A DNA stretch of 43,478 nucleotides from Priapulus caudatus (Eukaryota; Priapulida; Priapulimorpha; Priapulimorphida; Priapulidae): contig NW_014577167.1 in the NCBI RefSeq assembly GCF_000485595.1, forward strand, positions 127,235 to 170,712, in the 5' to 3' direction. Below are positions 20,191 through 31,400 of this stretch, piece after piece (the stretch's first letter is position 1; the number at the start of each line of letters is the position of its first letter). The translations under genes and the position numbers were made by a program. Below the pieces are notes generated by a model that was not told the DNA's origin, searched no databases, and saw only the letters and a program-made list of their open reading frames with translations.

Positions 20191-21000
20191 CGGACTAGGA
20201 GGCAAACAATGACTATCGTCACTTTCTGTCGGTTAGAAAACCATTTATGCTTTAATTTTCGGAATTTTTCTATAGTTCAGAGTAGTTCGTGCTATTCTTT
20301 TTCTTCGTGTCTATTGTGAAGGAAACGTATAATATAATATCAATTTCCTGGTTACACCGTGTTTGCATTGGTTAGTTATTTAGCACGTAAATATTAATGC
20401 ATTTCTAATCTACATACCGTTACATTGTGAGACGGTGTGAGACGGTGTGTCATTTGTTAATTATTTAAATGTCGTCATTTGTAAAATCATTTCCTAAAAT
20501 GCTGCTGATCGACTGTCTAATATATAATAATATAATAATTATATAAATCATATCATATCATATATGTATAATTTTCAAATGTAGAACACGTACATAATTA
20601 ATGAGTACAGCCGAATAAAATTATATATGGCAAGTGTTGCAATTGATCTATGTTAAACTTTTCATACTGTTTACTAATTACATATTCCACAGACTTGCAT
20701 CAATAAGAGAATTACTAGAGTGTCACATATGGGTGAGGCGCAGTCATAATAGCGCGTGTGGATGTGCGTGCAGGTATTCAGAGAATATAGTGCCTTCGTG
20801 GAAACCCATTTATATATTTATACAACGACGATATAATATTGACAGTTAATATAAACTATGTTAGCATTACATCTGTGTGTCAGCACCGCGTTGGGTTGTC
20901 AGGCAGATAGTTCGTAGCTCAATCAGTGATGGCACGTTACCAGAAAGGGAGTCGATTAGCAATCATGCAGGTTTGGTGAATAGTGCATAATACAACTACG
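20191..21000. other. Intergenic between receptors 5 and 6
   Basis: Starts with the conserved 3' flank (GCGGACTAGGAGGCAAACAA). The rest is AT-rich, with ATAATATAATAATTATATAA-type runs near 20520-20560 and a GACGGTGTGA tandem pair near 20431-20450. No gene seen. Confidence 0.6.
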
Positions 21001-21315
21001 CCAGAGAAACTTGAAATTCAAGGAGTTTTCTGCCATAGCGGATATAATCTGGAGATCGACAATATCCTATCCTACCAGACCTTGGCATTGATGAGTAATT
21101 CTGTTCGACATTGCACAACGCGGGCTGAAAATTTGACAGAGATGCAGGACCGCGTGATATTCCAGATAGGCCATGCACTATCTTCATCGCCTTGCAAGTA
21201 CTGTGGATGGTGGGCTGAGTAGGTATAAAGGCATTGCATGGGGACTGGCTGATACGTCTAAATGCTCATTAATCCACTGGGCATACATGTCTACAGGTGC
21301 AGACTTTTAGGAACA
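21000..21315 (+). promoter_or_regulatory. 5' flank of receptor 6
   Basis: Contains the array-wide blocks: ACTACGCCAGAGAAACTTGAAATTCAA near 20994-21020, AATTTGACAGAGATGCAGGA near 21131, GATATTCCAGATAGGC, GGCTGATACGTCTAAATGCT, and GCAGACTTTTAGGAACA before the ATG. It is more diverged than the flanks at 9400-9744 and 18330-18678, so blocks that persist here are better candidates for real control elements. Confidence 0.45.
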
Positions 21316-22785
21316 ATGGCCGCAGTGATGCTACTGTTTATGAGTGTTGTAATAAGCTACACAAGATGCTTGGCCTCAGCAAATGCCGTGAATATAGAAC
21401 AGCAGAACAACGACTACAGGACATCTGCGTCTCTCGGTGACAGCCATGGGCGCGCTTCGCTGCAGCATTTCGTAGACTCCGCACCCAGAGAGAAAGGTTG
21501 CCCGAATCACATTACATCAAGAATGCCCGGAAATACCTCGGAGAAAGAAAAAGGCAGAAGTTTAATCTTAGAAGGAGCGCGATTTAAAGTAGGCGTTTGG
21601 AATTGCAGCGAAAGCGACAGTGTTATGCAACAGTTTTACGTTAATATTCTCAACGAAATGGCAAATTACTTTGGGTTGACAATTTACTATGTCCCGTATT
21701 GTCCTGGTAACTTTAAAAGCGTAGTTGCAGACATCAATGAGGGCAAAATCGATATTATCTGTGACGTGACATTTCACCATGAGCGTACACACCTTATCCG
21801 ATTCCTGAGCACGCTACTGTTTGATAAGTATGTCTTCATGGTAAAGATTCCCGAATTGTCGTCGAACACGTCCTATTCAGTTTTTAAGCCGTTTACCGTA
21901 ATTGTCTGGTTCGCTCTTATAGGATGCTCCGTTGCTGCCGTTATCCTACTGATTCTGTTTCAAGAACTAAGATTTCCCGGTGCGAGCACCACAAATCGAT
22001 GGGCGATGTGCATTGACTGCTTCGTGTATATTGGTGGCACATTATTGAACCAAGGAGGTACATATAATAGTAGAGGTGTTGCGACTCGCATGTTGCAGGG
22101 ATGGTGGTGGATGTTTGTGATAGTATTACTAGCTGTATACGGGGGGACACTGACAAGTTTTCTAGCAATAGAACCAACTGCGCAATACCCATTCACGACT
22201 CTCCAAGAAGCTGTGGATAGCGATCTTACACCGATTGTGTATGGCGGCTACATTGGTGAATCACTGCTTAAAAATAGTAGCCCTGACTCTCTGTTTGGGA
22301 AAATGTGGGAAAAGATTGTTGCTGACCCTCAAGCTATCCTAAACTCACGCAAACAGGCAACTGATTTGGTAATGACGGGAAAATATACCTATTTCTCACA
22401 TAGCAAATGGGATGCAGTTATAAAAACACAGCTGGATTACAACACGTACGGTCAGTGCAGAGTCGCCATTGCCCCAGTAGAAGTTCTCCCGGCCCCGACC
22501 ACGTGTGCGGTGGCGTTGACCAGTCCCTATTATGATGAGCTGAACTCGGCCATTCAATCGCTAACGACGAGTGGAATTCTGGAGAAATTCACGAGAAATT
22601 TCTTCACATTTGAAGCGTGTTCTTCGGAACCTTCGGAACACTTGACCGTATCAGCTGATGTCATCACACTGACCTACCTAAAAAAACAATGCAAAATTTT
22701 AGTATACGGAATTACTGCAGGTATGCTAATTTTAATTGCAGAATTGTTATCAGTCAAAATAGGTAGATCTTTCTTTTATCAGTAG
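21316..22785 (+). CDS. iGluR/IR-like receptor 6 (intact)
   Basis: A 489-residue single-exon channel subunit. Signal peptide 1-20 (MAAVMLLFMSVVISYTRCLA); extension with DYRTSASLGDSHGRASLQHF; S1 with candidate ligand Arg157 (HERTHLIRF); M1 (FTVIVWFALIGCSVAAVILL); pore loop GTLLNQGG; M3 VYGGTLTSFLAI; S2 with SPYYDELNSAIQ; M4 CKILVYGITAGMLILIAELL; a very short C-tail. The frame is open back to 21262, but the ATG at 21316 matches the context AGGAACAATGGCC and the other copies. It is the most diverged intact member, except for a 94-bp S2 stretch (22465-22558) almost identical to the gene at 9745, which suggests gene conversion. Confidence 0.93.
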   Translation: MAAVMLLFMSVVISYTRCLASANAVNIEQQNNDYRTSASLGDSHGRASLQHFVDSAPREKGCPNHITSRMPGNTSEKEKGRSLILEGARFKVGVWNCSESDSVMQQFYVNILNEMANYFGLTIYYVPYCPGNFKSVVADINEGKIDIICDVTFHHERTHLIRFLSTLLFDKYVFMVKIPELSSNTSYSVFKPFTVIVWFALIGCSVAAVILLILFQELRFPGASTTNRWAMCIDCFVYIGGTLLNQGGTYNSRGVATRMLQGWWWMFVIVLLAVYGGTLTSFLAIEPTAQYPFTTLQEAVDSDLTPIVYGGYIGESLLKNSSPDSLFGKMWEKIVADPQAILNSRKQATDLVMTGKYTYFSHSKWDAVIKTQLDYNTYGQCRVAIAPVEVLPAPTTCAVALTSPYYDELNSAIQSLTTSGILEKFTRNFFTFEACSSEPSEHLTVSADVITLTYLKKQCKILVYGITAGMLILIAELLSVKIGRSFFYQ

Positions 22786-23640
22786 AAAAAATTAACACAG
22801 AATAATATATTCGTATATAATCGACAGAGAGGCATGTGACAATTATAGCGAAATATATATTAGAACGCCCATTTTTTTGTAAACGGTTTAGCGTCTAACG
22901 GTAATTATCCATATTGCACGTAAAACGTGCATGTGAGCGCAGGCATTGAATAGACAGACCAGCCCTGGCCATATAGGGGCAAACAATAAAATTTTGAATG
23001 ACATTACCATCTGGTTATTAGCAACTGGTCAACTGAATGAGTGTTCGTGCGTTCGCGTGCGTATATATATGCATGTGTGTGCGCGCACGGGTGTGTGCGT
23101 CCGTGCGTGAGTACGTACGTGCGCGCGCGTGTGTGTGTGCGTTATCTTGTCGGCTGAATAGCAGAAAAGGGGGTGATGACTTTGGGTGATGACTTTGTCG
23201 CCAGTTATTGTCTGAACGCCGCGTGTGGTACACAGCTGCAGTACACGGCATAATCAATCTATAGGGGTGCTGGAAATTTGGTCGAATAATGAGCAAGAAA
23301 CGTCACGATTAAAACCCAGAATTTACCACTCATGACCATTGGTCAATGACTGGTTTCTATATTGTATGGAGTGAACAGTAAAAGATACATATTGCGGTTA
23401 ATTGGTTGCGTGGAAGTGTTTACTTCTTGAGATAACAAAAACGCGCGCAACGTAACGTAGCGCGCGGGAGCTCCGCTATTAGTAGTAGGAATGTGTACAC
23501 GGACGTACGTACGTCGTACGGACAGACGCGCCATCGAAAATGAAGTAGATGGGTTACCATTGGTGCTCCGCTATTATAGACTATAATATAACTCTATCTA
23601 TAGATACGTCCACTCTGATTGTGTTAGCAGCATAGATGTG
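22786..23640. other. Intergenic; GT/GC microsatellite at about 23038-23145
   Basis: Begins with the conserved 3' flank (ATCGACAGAGAGGCATGTGA...AATTATAGCG). A GT/GCGC run lies at about 23038-23145, and a self-complementary ACGTACGTACGTCGTACG patch near 23503. A TGGGTGATGACTTTG direct repeat lies near 23170-23197. No gene seen. Confidence 0.6.
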
Positions 23641-24180
23641 TTTGGTGATTGCTATGCATGCTGATAAGCACTACGATCAGCATGCTACAGCGATTGTAGC
23701 GATATATAGCCATACTGGCTGTTTACACGCTAACACGCTTTAGTATCAATATTATTTGTAGAATTGGCAGTCAGGTACTATAATAATGTCCCTCACCAAA
23801 CGAAAAGATGAAAATGAGGCTTAATTAAATGTATATGCAGTGGCGTAGCTAGGATTTTTTCAGCGGGGAGGCACTGGGGGGGGGCCTTACATTTTCGTGG
23901 GGGGCACAATATATAACTTTTCTTTGTATTATACTGTTCTAACGGCATTGTTTTTAATTCAATTTTTTTTTTATCAAGCATGAATTTTCAGTGAGGAGGC
24001 ACCTGGGGGGCACAGCAAATTTGTGGGGGACCCCGTAGCTACGCCCCTGAGTATATGGCAAACTCGCGTGGAACAAGTAATATTAGAGACTTCCACACTC
24101 CAGTTTGAAGGTTAGTCTGTTGCAAGTTAGCGTTGATTTTTAAAATATTCACATGACTAGATTATCTCGTGCTGTTTTTA
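23640..24180 (+). pseudogene. Decayed iGluR 3' relic split by a hAT MITE
   Basis: AGCACTACGATCAGCATGCT at about 23667 resembles the pore-to-M3 coding segment at 3495 (AGCACTACGATCCGCATGCT). After a deletion of S2, 23740-23836 resembles the M4 and C-tail region of the gene at 2722: CACCAAACGAAAAGATG...AATGAGGCTTAATT against its CACCAAGAGAAGAAAAC...AATGAGGTTTGATT. The 3' flank resumes after the inserted element with GGCAAACTCG...ATATTAGAGACTTCCACACT. Confidence 0.5.
23838..24049. mobile_element. 212-bp hAT-type MITE
   Basis: Terminal inverted repeats are CAGTGGCGTAGCTAGG and (C)GTAGCTACGCCCCTG. The 8-bp flanks, TGTATATG and AGTATATG, differ by one base, as expected for a hAT target-site duplication. 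There are G runs inside and no coding capacity. Ends of this type are widespread in non-autonomous hAT elements of animals. Confidence 0.88.
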
Positions 24181-24613
24181 TTATTCGTGATTATCATATC
24201 AGATACTTCGCATAAAATAGCAATATGTTGATAATTCTAAAAACTTTTAGCGCGCTGAACATTAGCATCTCAAAAGTTTGTATACAAGTTTATATAAGTC
24301 AACACGCTTGTTCTTTATCGAAGTAAAGCTATATAATGTCTTGTGTTGCACATGAAAAACTGCTAAATTTTTCCAACTGTTTACTCGTTACATATTTTAC
24401 ACTAGATAAAGTAATATGTAGCACGAAAACAAGAATAGGGGCAACACAAGTATAGAAATAGTACGTACATAAAGTAATCCGACACACCGTACTTCTGTCT
24501 TGGGTTACGTGTGTCTAAGTTCACACTTGCGATGCAAGCTCGCGGCGATGACAAGAGCTTACTCTAGGATCAACACGCAAACTATAAAGTAAAACAGTGT
24601 CGATACGTATTAT

Positions 24614-24728
24614 CAGGAGCTAATAATGATTATGTCATAATTCATGTGAGTCATGTGATAATGTCGTTATTAGCTCCTGGTATTATCAAGAGTAGATAAT
24701 AACACACTTCAGTTATTATCTACTCTTG
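24614..24728. repeat. Two adjacent near-perfect hairpins
   Basis: Hairpin 1 has CAGGAGCTAATAA (24614-24626) against TTATTAGCTCCTG (24667-24679). Hairpin 2 has CAAGAGTAGATAATAA (24687-24702) against TTATTATCTACTCTTG (24713-24728), a perfect 16-bp stem with a 10-base loop. Each stem is preceded by GTATTAT, which also follows the second. No gene is nearby. Confidence 0.85.
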
Positions 24729-24729
24729 G

Positions 24730-26212
24730 TATTATGTACAAACTTTCGGAGGAGATAAAGCATATTCCGTTGCTTTTTACATAGTAAACCCTAATCATAT
24801 AAGGCCTGACAATGTAAATGCTCTTAACTTATTCTCGCTTTGTCCGCATCCAGTCAGCTCTGTATATGATCAGCAGATTAGATTAAATATGCAAGGGTAA
24901 AAATGTTTTAACTTTTCTCATAGAGACAAAAATACACTGAATGTGTAAAGATCGGGTGCATATATATGCCCTATGCACATTAGGTGCATATGCTATTACT
25001 TAGAATAGGTATATATCTAATTGTATGTACCGAACTCTCGTCGGTCTCTGTCTATGACTCTGTAGTTGACTGGTAGCTGGAGCCTGGATCTGTGCGAGAC
25101 ATCGCTTCTCATGAAAACGTACGTTCGCGCGCGCGCGTGTGTGCGTCGTGCGCGTGAGCTCGCTTATCTGTGCGTGCGCGTCCGTGTACTCAATTATAGT
25201 AGTATGCCGGTTATAGGCATTACCGTGGTTAACAATGTAGTAGCAAAAGTAGCATTTGCTACGGGCCCCGCGGTTTTAGAGCCTCGTGGTTTAGGGGGCC
25301 GTAATGTGTAATATCATGAACGATCTAATAGTTAAATCTTGTTATTATAAAAAAAATAGTATCCTAGTATACACGTAAACTTGATACAATAATGAGTGCT
25401 GTCAGAGTTTAGTTATCAGGAAATTTATTACAAATGTATTCGATTTAGATTAAGTTAAATGTGTGTATTTTAATATCTATATGTTATGTAATTTAGGGCC
25501 CCTGTATAACATGTGCTACAGGCCCCGCACTAGCCTAATCCGGTCCTGAACTGTACAGGAGCATATTAGTTCATTACGATCGTTTATTTGTTTATTTATT
25601 TACTTAGTTGAGTGATTGGGTAAGTGAATGAGTGGCTCGGTCGATGGGTTGTAAGTCAGTCAGTCAGTTGCTTATTAGACAAGTAATAGCTACTTGCTAT
25701 AAGCAATTTGTAAACAATTTGTCTTTTATAGCCCTTGGGGTCGATTAGATTATGTATTATTGTTATTGTTATTGTAATTATGTATAATTACTACCAACCC
25801 TCTTCAAAACACAACTTTTGTGAAGCCTCTACGACTGCCTTATTGTATCTCTTACTCCTCTCGATTGCCTGCTCCGTCACGGACGCGCCTTCTCAGTACA
25901 ACCACAGCACTGCGCCAATTAACATTTAAGTTCCACTCAGATGCACGATTCCTCGCTCGCAGAATGAGGTCCCTTATACCTATACCCTATACCTGCATTC
26001 CCTATTACCTCGCATGTGCTCTCTCGCGACACTGTCAGCGTTATTTAGTACGTCGTGTCGCATATACCCTCTGGTCTAGCTTTCATATAGGTACTACAAT
26101 ACTGCGTTTTGCTCTGCTCTGTGACGATTACTCATTTTATAGACAATATCAAGACTTATTATTCCCTATTATGATCTATTACAATGGTAAAACAATAATA
26201 TATACCAACTAG
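24730..26212. other. Gene-poor stretch
   Basis: No protein domain, RNA gene or clear repeat was recognised beyond short low-complexity patches: GT/GC near 25110-25190, TTTATTTATTTA near 25585, and a GTCAGTCAGTCAG run near 25654. The open frame at 25820-26212 shows no recognisable domain. Confidence 0.5.
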
Positions 26213-26795
26213 AGCACTCGGAGAGCACAGACCTCCGCCAAGGCAGCTCAATTCTGTCACTGTGAAAAATTTAATTAATTAATTAAATAATTAATTGGAT
26301 CCGGATGACGACCAAAATGTAATCAATTATAAGTTAACCGATTTCTGACGTATCCTAAAAATTTAATTAACTAATTAATTAATTAATTGGATCCGGATCA
26401 TCACCAATATGTAATCAATTCTAAGTTACCTTATTTCTGACCTATCCTGAAAATGTTATTAATTAATCAATTAATTAATTAATTAATTGGATCCGGATCA
26501 CCACAAAAATCTAATCAATTCTAAGTTAGCCCATTTCTGACCTATCCTGAAAAGTTTGGTGGGCATATGTTTCCATGACAAAGACTGATCGCGTGACGTC
26601 AGTGTACGTCACGCGCGAACCCGGCTATCTCCGATGTTGAATGCATGTACGCATACAGCCTGCTGATGGTGCTGGTGGTTGACAATCCGTCCATAACTTT
26701 TTCAGTAAGGCTGTACACAAACAAACCCACAAACCAACAAACGCACGCCAATAAAAACATAACCTCCTGCCAACCACTTAGCGGAGGTAATAACA
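26213..26795. mobile_element. Element with CCTCCGCCAAG ends and three internal repeats
   Basis: CCTCCGCCAAG at 26232 is answered by CTTAGCGGAGG at 26777, an inverted pair with one mismatch. Inside are three consecutive units of about 100 bp (26268-26555). Each has an (ATTA)n run, TTGGATCCGGAT, AATGTAATCAATT or similar, CTAAGTTA, and TTTCTGACSTATCCT. Lengths differ mainly in the number of ATTA units. No coding capacity. I take it for a non-autonomous element of a type seen dispersed in invertebrate genomes; the family is not assigned. Confidence 0.6.
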
Positions 26796-27594
26796 CATGA
26801 ATTATTTGCTCTCGGCAATATAGACAATTTGGCGCCTCAACTGCTAACCCTTGAAATAACGTAATAAAAGAACACTAGTATCAATTTTAACGTCATGGTT
26901 ATTATTCGTCAAAACTGCGTTTACTTGTGAAAATCTTTTTATTGGTAATTATTATAAACGTTAACAAGTAATCTAATTCAGAACGTGCAAACTAGTGATT
27001 ATATGTGGAACTGTCACACAAAATCTTTAATTATTTGTAGCACTGAAACAGTGCGCACTGCCTAAGGAAACCGAATAACTATGTTACGAAGTAAATTTAA
27101 TTTAACAATATTATACATATAAAATGTACTGGCTAAGACACATATATAAATACTGTAGTTCACTCTATTCACGTAAATTTACAACAGTGAATTAGTGCGT
27201 GTTCAAACGAAAATCAACGGAAGACAACACTTAGAGACAGCTCATTTAAACAATATGTTTACATTTAACGTACAAAATATTATCAAAATGAAAAAAAATT
27301 ATCCATGTTATCATTAGTGAATGAACACAAAATAATTGTTTTTGTTCACTCCTGATTTTATACACACATCTTATAACATAACAAGAAAGGTACATTATGA
27401 GTTAAATCCTTTAGATTGTTTTTTGAAGAAGTAACCCCATTGTTTCAAATTCACAGCAACTATCAACACCAGTAGAGATCTGCTCATTTAATCAGTCATA
27501 ATAATTCACTGCTGAAAATAGTTTCGTCATGGGCCAAAACTTGAAACCAACACACTGGACACCTGCAGACAAAGATACTGGCATACATCATATC
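26796..27594. other. Gene-poor AT-rich stretch
   Basis: No domain, RNA gene or repeat was recognised in either strand. Confidence 0.5.
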
Positions 27595-28297
27595 ATCAAG
27601 AGTGCATAATAGAGAAGAGTATGACACGGTTTTAACAGCGTTTTGCATAGTTTTCAACTGGTAAATAATCTATCAATATGTGAATAAATATATTCAAACT
27701 TTACCTTGTTTTCGTCTATGATTCTCCCTTAATCATATGACACCACCAATTTACCTGAAAATCGTATGTGTTCTTCAAAAAAGTTATTTGAATACGACAC
27801 GGTTTCGTACAGTTTTCACGCATGAATGCATCTCTCCGACCGAACTTTCTTATGGGATTAGTATTCTATTGTCTATGACGGAACTTTGGGGGTCGTATGG
27901 GATATTAGGCATCGAATTGTATTCAGCGTGCAGCGTTTCCAGCGTGCTAAAAATAAATGCGCCTCACGGCCAGCTAGCTAGCAGCTGATTCCCTTACGGC
28001 CCCCAGCGTACCGTCATAGACAACAGAACACTAGTCCCATAAGAAAGTTCGGTCGGAGAGATGCATTCATGCGTGAAAACTGTACGAAACCGTGTCGTAT
28101 TCAAATAACTTTTTTGAAGAACACATACGATTTTCAGGTAAATTGGTGGTGTCATATGATTAAGGGGGAATCATAGATGAAAACAAGGTAAAGTTTGAAT
28201 ATATTTATTCACATATTGATAGATTATTTACCAGTTGAAAACTATGCAAAACGCTGTTAAAACCGTGTCATACTCTTCTCTATTATGCACTCTTGAT
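27595..28297. mobile_element. 703-bp foldback palindrome
   Basis: Arm 27595-27881 is the near-perfect inverse of 28011-28297 (287 bp each; for example CAAGAGTGCATAATAGAGAA against TTCTCTATTATGCACTCTTG). Weaker pairing continues inward to about 27905 and 27987, leaving a loop of about 80 bp. It looks like a foldback or MITE-type element. No clear target-site duplication is visible, although ATCATCA occurs just outside both ends. On the minus strand it lies just downstream of the POT1 stop codon and holds a possible AATAAA (28203-28208), so it may form part of that gene's 3' UTR. Confidence 0.88.
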
Positions 28298-28434
28298 ATC
28301 ATCAATAACACCTTTTTTAACAATACAAATTTTTTAGCCACCTGCGGTAAATTGGCTAACCACAGCTCTTCGGCTATAACCTCAAAAGCTGTTCATTGCT
28401 CATTATTACAATGTAAGTGGCAACCGCCCCGGCC

Positions 28435-31400
28435 TCAAGCTGCATTCGTCTTGCCCTGCACAGCATCGGCTATGTTGTCCTTTGAGCTGATGATCTGATA
28501 CAGGAAGAGTTCGCCCCCGCCAGGTCTCTTCCATACAGCAGCATCTAGCAGCACCTGCTCACCGTCCTCACCCCGCCAGGTCTCTTCCATACAGCAGCAT
28601 CTAGCAGCACCTGCTCACCGTCCTCACTCTGCGCCTGCAGCCGCTCAAAGATCGAGTGCAGCATCGGTAGGAGACGTGCTTCATCGCTCATGAGATCCAG
28701 CGGAGCTACACCATTGAAGAAGTTAACCTGCGTGTGAAGAATAGGGTCAGATTGACACGGAGGCCCACGACTAGGATGACGACTGTGTTAGTTCATGGGA
28801 TGCTATATAGAGCTGGTTAATGATGACAGAGACAAAAAAGCTGCAATAATATATGCTTTCATTCAGCATGAATAAACAAGTGTAAGAACTTGACGTTTTA
28901 TGAGTGGCTAACTGTACGTGAAAGTGCAAGTGTTGACGTAATCACTGTAAAGGATGAATGTAAGCAGGATAAGTTAAATACGGTATATTGCCAATGCACA
29001 AAACTTCAGGGGTTTAATACTAAAGCATTTGGTAGTGTACCATATGTTACTGCCGTCAGTTTTAACAAAATTTGACTATTTAAGTGTTATTATAGACTAA
29101 CAATAACAAGACACGAGATGAAGAACACAATCAGTACTTAAAGGAATAATATGTCCATTGATTATGCAATGTTGACGAATGCTAGAGTAACTGGCACCTT
29201 GTGTAGTACATTACCTTATAGCCAAAGGCGTATTAGTTTGTCCAATATCACTGCTGGTTACTAAGAAATGTCTAATTGAAATCCGCAGTCCAAGTAATCA
29301 GTTGACCGAGTTGTTTACAGTTTTAAACCGCTGCCGGCGAAGCTGGTGTGATACAGATTTATAGTGCACCGGACATTTTCGCACGCATGCTCGGCCGTAC
29401 GCAATGCTATCATCAGTGATTTCGTCAAAACACGGACGCTCGTGATAAGGAACTTTTTGTCAGGGCTGTCCACGTGCATCCGTGATTAGTACGTGTGTTT
29501 TACTCCATTTCCATGTTTAGTCCGTGGCCATGGTTACACCGCTGACACCTCCATTTCATCTGGCGTCCAAAACATACGGGCCCCACAAATGTTTACGTCA
29601 TCGTCGACTTATCGCTCGACTCCTGGATGACATTTACGGCACGTAAATGAATATCAACAACCGATTTCAAGTCTTGCTTGTAATGTACCAGCAGTGATAT
29701 TGGACAAACTAATACGCGTTTGGCTATAAGGTAATGTACTTATTAACTACACAAGGTGCCAGTTACTCTAGCATTCGTCAACATTGCATAATCAATGGAC
29801 ATATTATTCCTTTAAATTTGTTAGTCGATATGCTCTGCCACCTGGTGTTAGGTGAATTCTCCTACTGACAATTCTAATTGGTAATAATGGAAGTGGCTAT
29901 AATATCAGTGATTATTCTTAAATTATAAACGTTTTATTCACAAATTTAATAGCTTTTTTTGACAAATTCAATAAAAGTTAAGAACTTTAGCTAGGAATTA
30001 CATTAAAGGTTACTTTATAAAAAAGAATTAAGACTAGAGGCCAAGAGTATAGAATGAATGAATCAAATTGTAAAAAAAATATCCTTTCATCTTTTTCGTT
30101 CTCTTTCATTCTATCATATCATTTGAATTCCTAGCTAAATTCTTAACCTTTATTGGTTTTTATTTCTAAAAATTATTGTCAAAATAAAATTTATAATTTA
30201 CGGATAATCACTGACAGAGAAAATTGTATTACTAACAATTAGTTCCAGCAAGAATATGCACCTACCAAGAGGTGGCGCCACTGCATAATCAGTAACCAAA
30301 AAAACCAACAAATGGTTGTGTTTTGATAGTCTATATGATGTTAATGAATAAAAAGAGAAAGCAATCGGAAATTTATTCCAAAAAGTATGAAAATAGATAG
30401 AACATACCGCATCGTCGCTAAACAATAAAACATCCAATGTGCCAGTGTCATCCTGGAGTGTCAAGTAGAGACAGAACACAAATACCATCTCTGGAATCTT
30501 TCTAACTAGAGAATTGGAAAGCAAATAATGCAACTTACTGCCTAATCATTCATGATCTATCTACAGAACTTGACTGCAAAATATGAATGGCGATATTTTA
30601 AACATCACGACTAGCAGAACTATGAAAGTAGTAGATGGTTTCGAATACGTTAATGCAACGGAAAATATAAGCATAGCTATAAGCATTATTTTCAGCTCAA
30701 CCTCATAACAATTATCCCACATGAAAACTTTCCTGGATCTGTAGAAACTGTTGGCTATAGCGACTATTAAGAGCTATTGGACTTACGGCTGTATCGCTGT
30801 GTCTGCTCCTGCATACACAATATGCATGCGGGGCATCGCCAGTACTCGCAGCAATCGGTAACACGAGATGGAGCCACTTGTTCCCACCATTCTTTACTGA
30901 TAGCATAGAATAACAATATTTGTCATTAATGATAAATAAACATACTGATATGACTTAGTTAATAGCCTAAACTATCAAACAATATATATATAATTTGTTA
31001 TATATATCTATATATATATATATACCAAACAAATTCAAATCCGAATAATGAAAAAAAAGGCAAACTAAAAGACACCAATGAGCATTTGAATTAGTTTGAA
31101 TTTGTTTGATGGATCTATAAAATGTACAAAAAGACCCTACATGTTACAATGGCTTAATAATTGATTGGCATGCTCTCTTTAGTTATATAATCTCATAGAA
31201 TTACCCAGAGTTATTTGGTTTGTTCCGTTCAACTCCAGTCTTCATATAGCGTGGCTGTGGAACGGCTTCCCTACCACAAGAAATAAAACCAGTTGATGTT
31301 ATGACGCAGCATGGAATTCTGGTAATCTTACCCCTAAACCTACCCATAGTTCAGACACAAATTAATTATATCATAGTACGGATATATTTTCATTTGTACC

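Noticed and set aside
20905-20975. tRNA-like A-box (GTAGCTCAATCAGTGATGGC)
   Set aside because: No matching B-box or cloverleaf can be drawn downstream.
25820-26212. 130-codon plus-strand open frame
   Set aside because: No domain, odd composition, and no splice or start support.
28235-28498. 87-codon plus-strand open frame
   Set aside because: Overlaps the palindrome arm and the antisense of the last POT1 exon; no domain.
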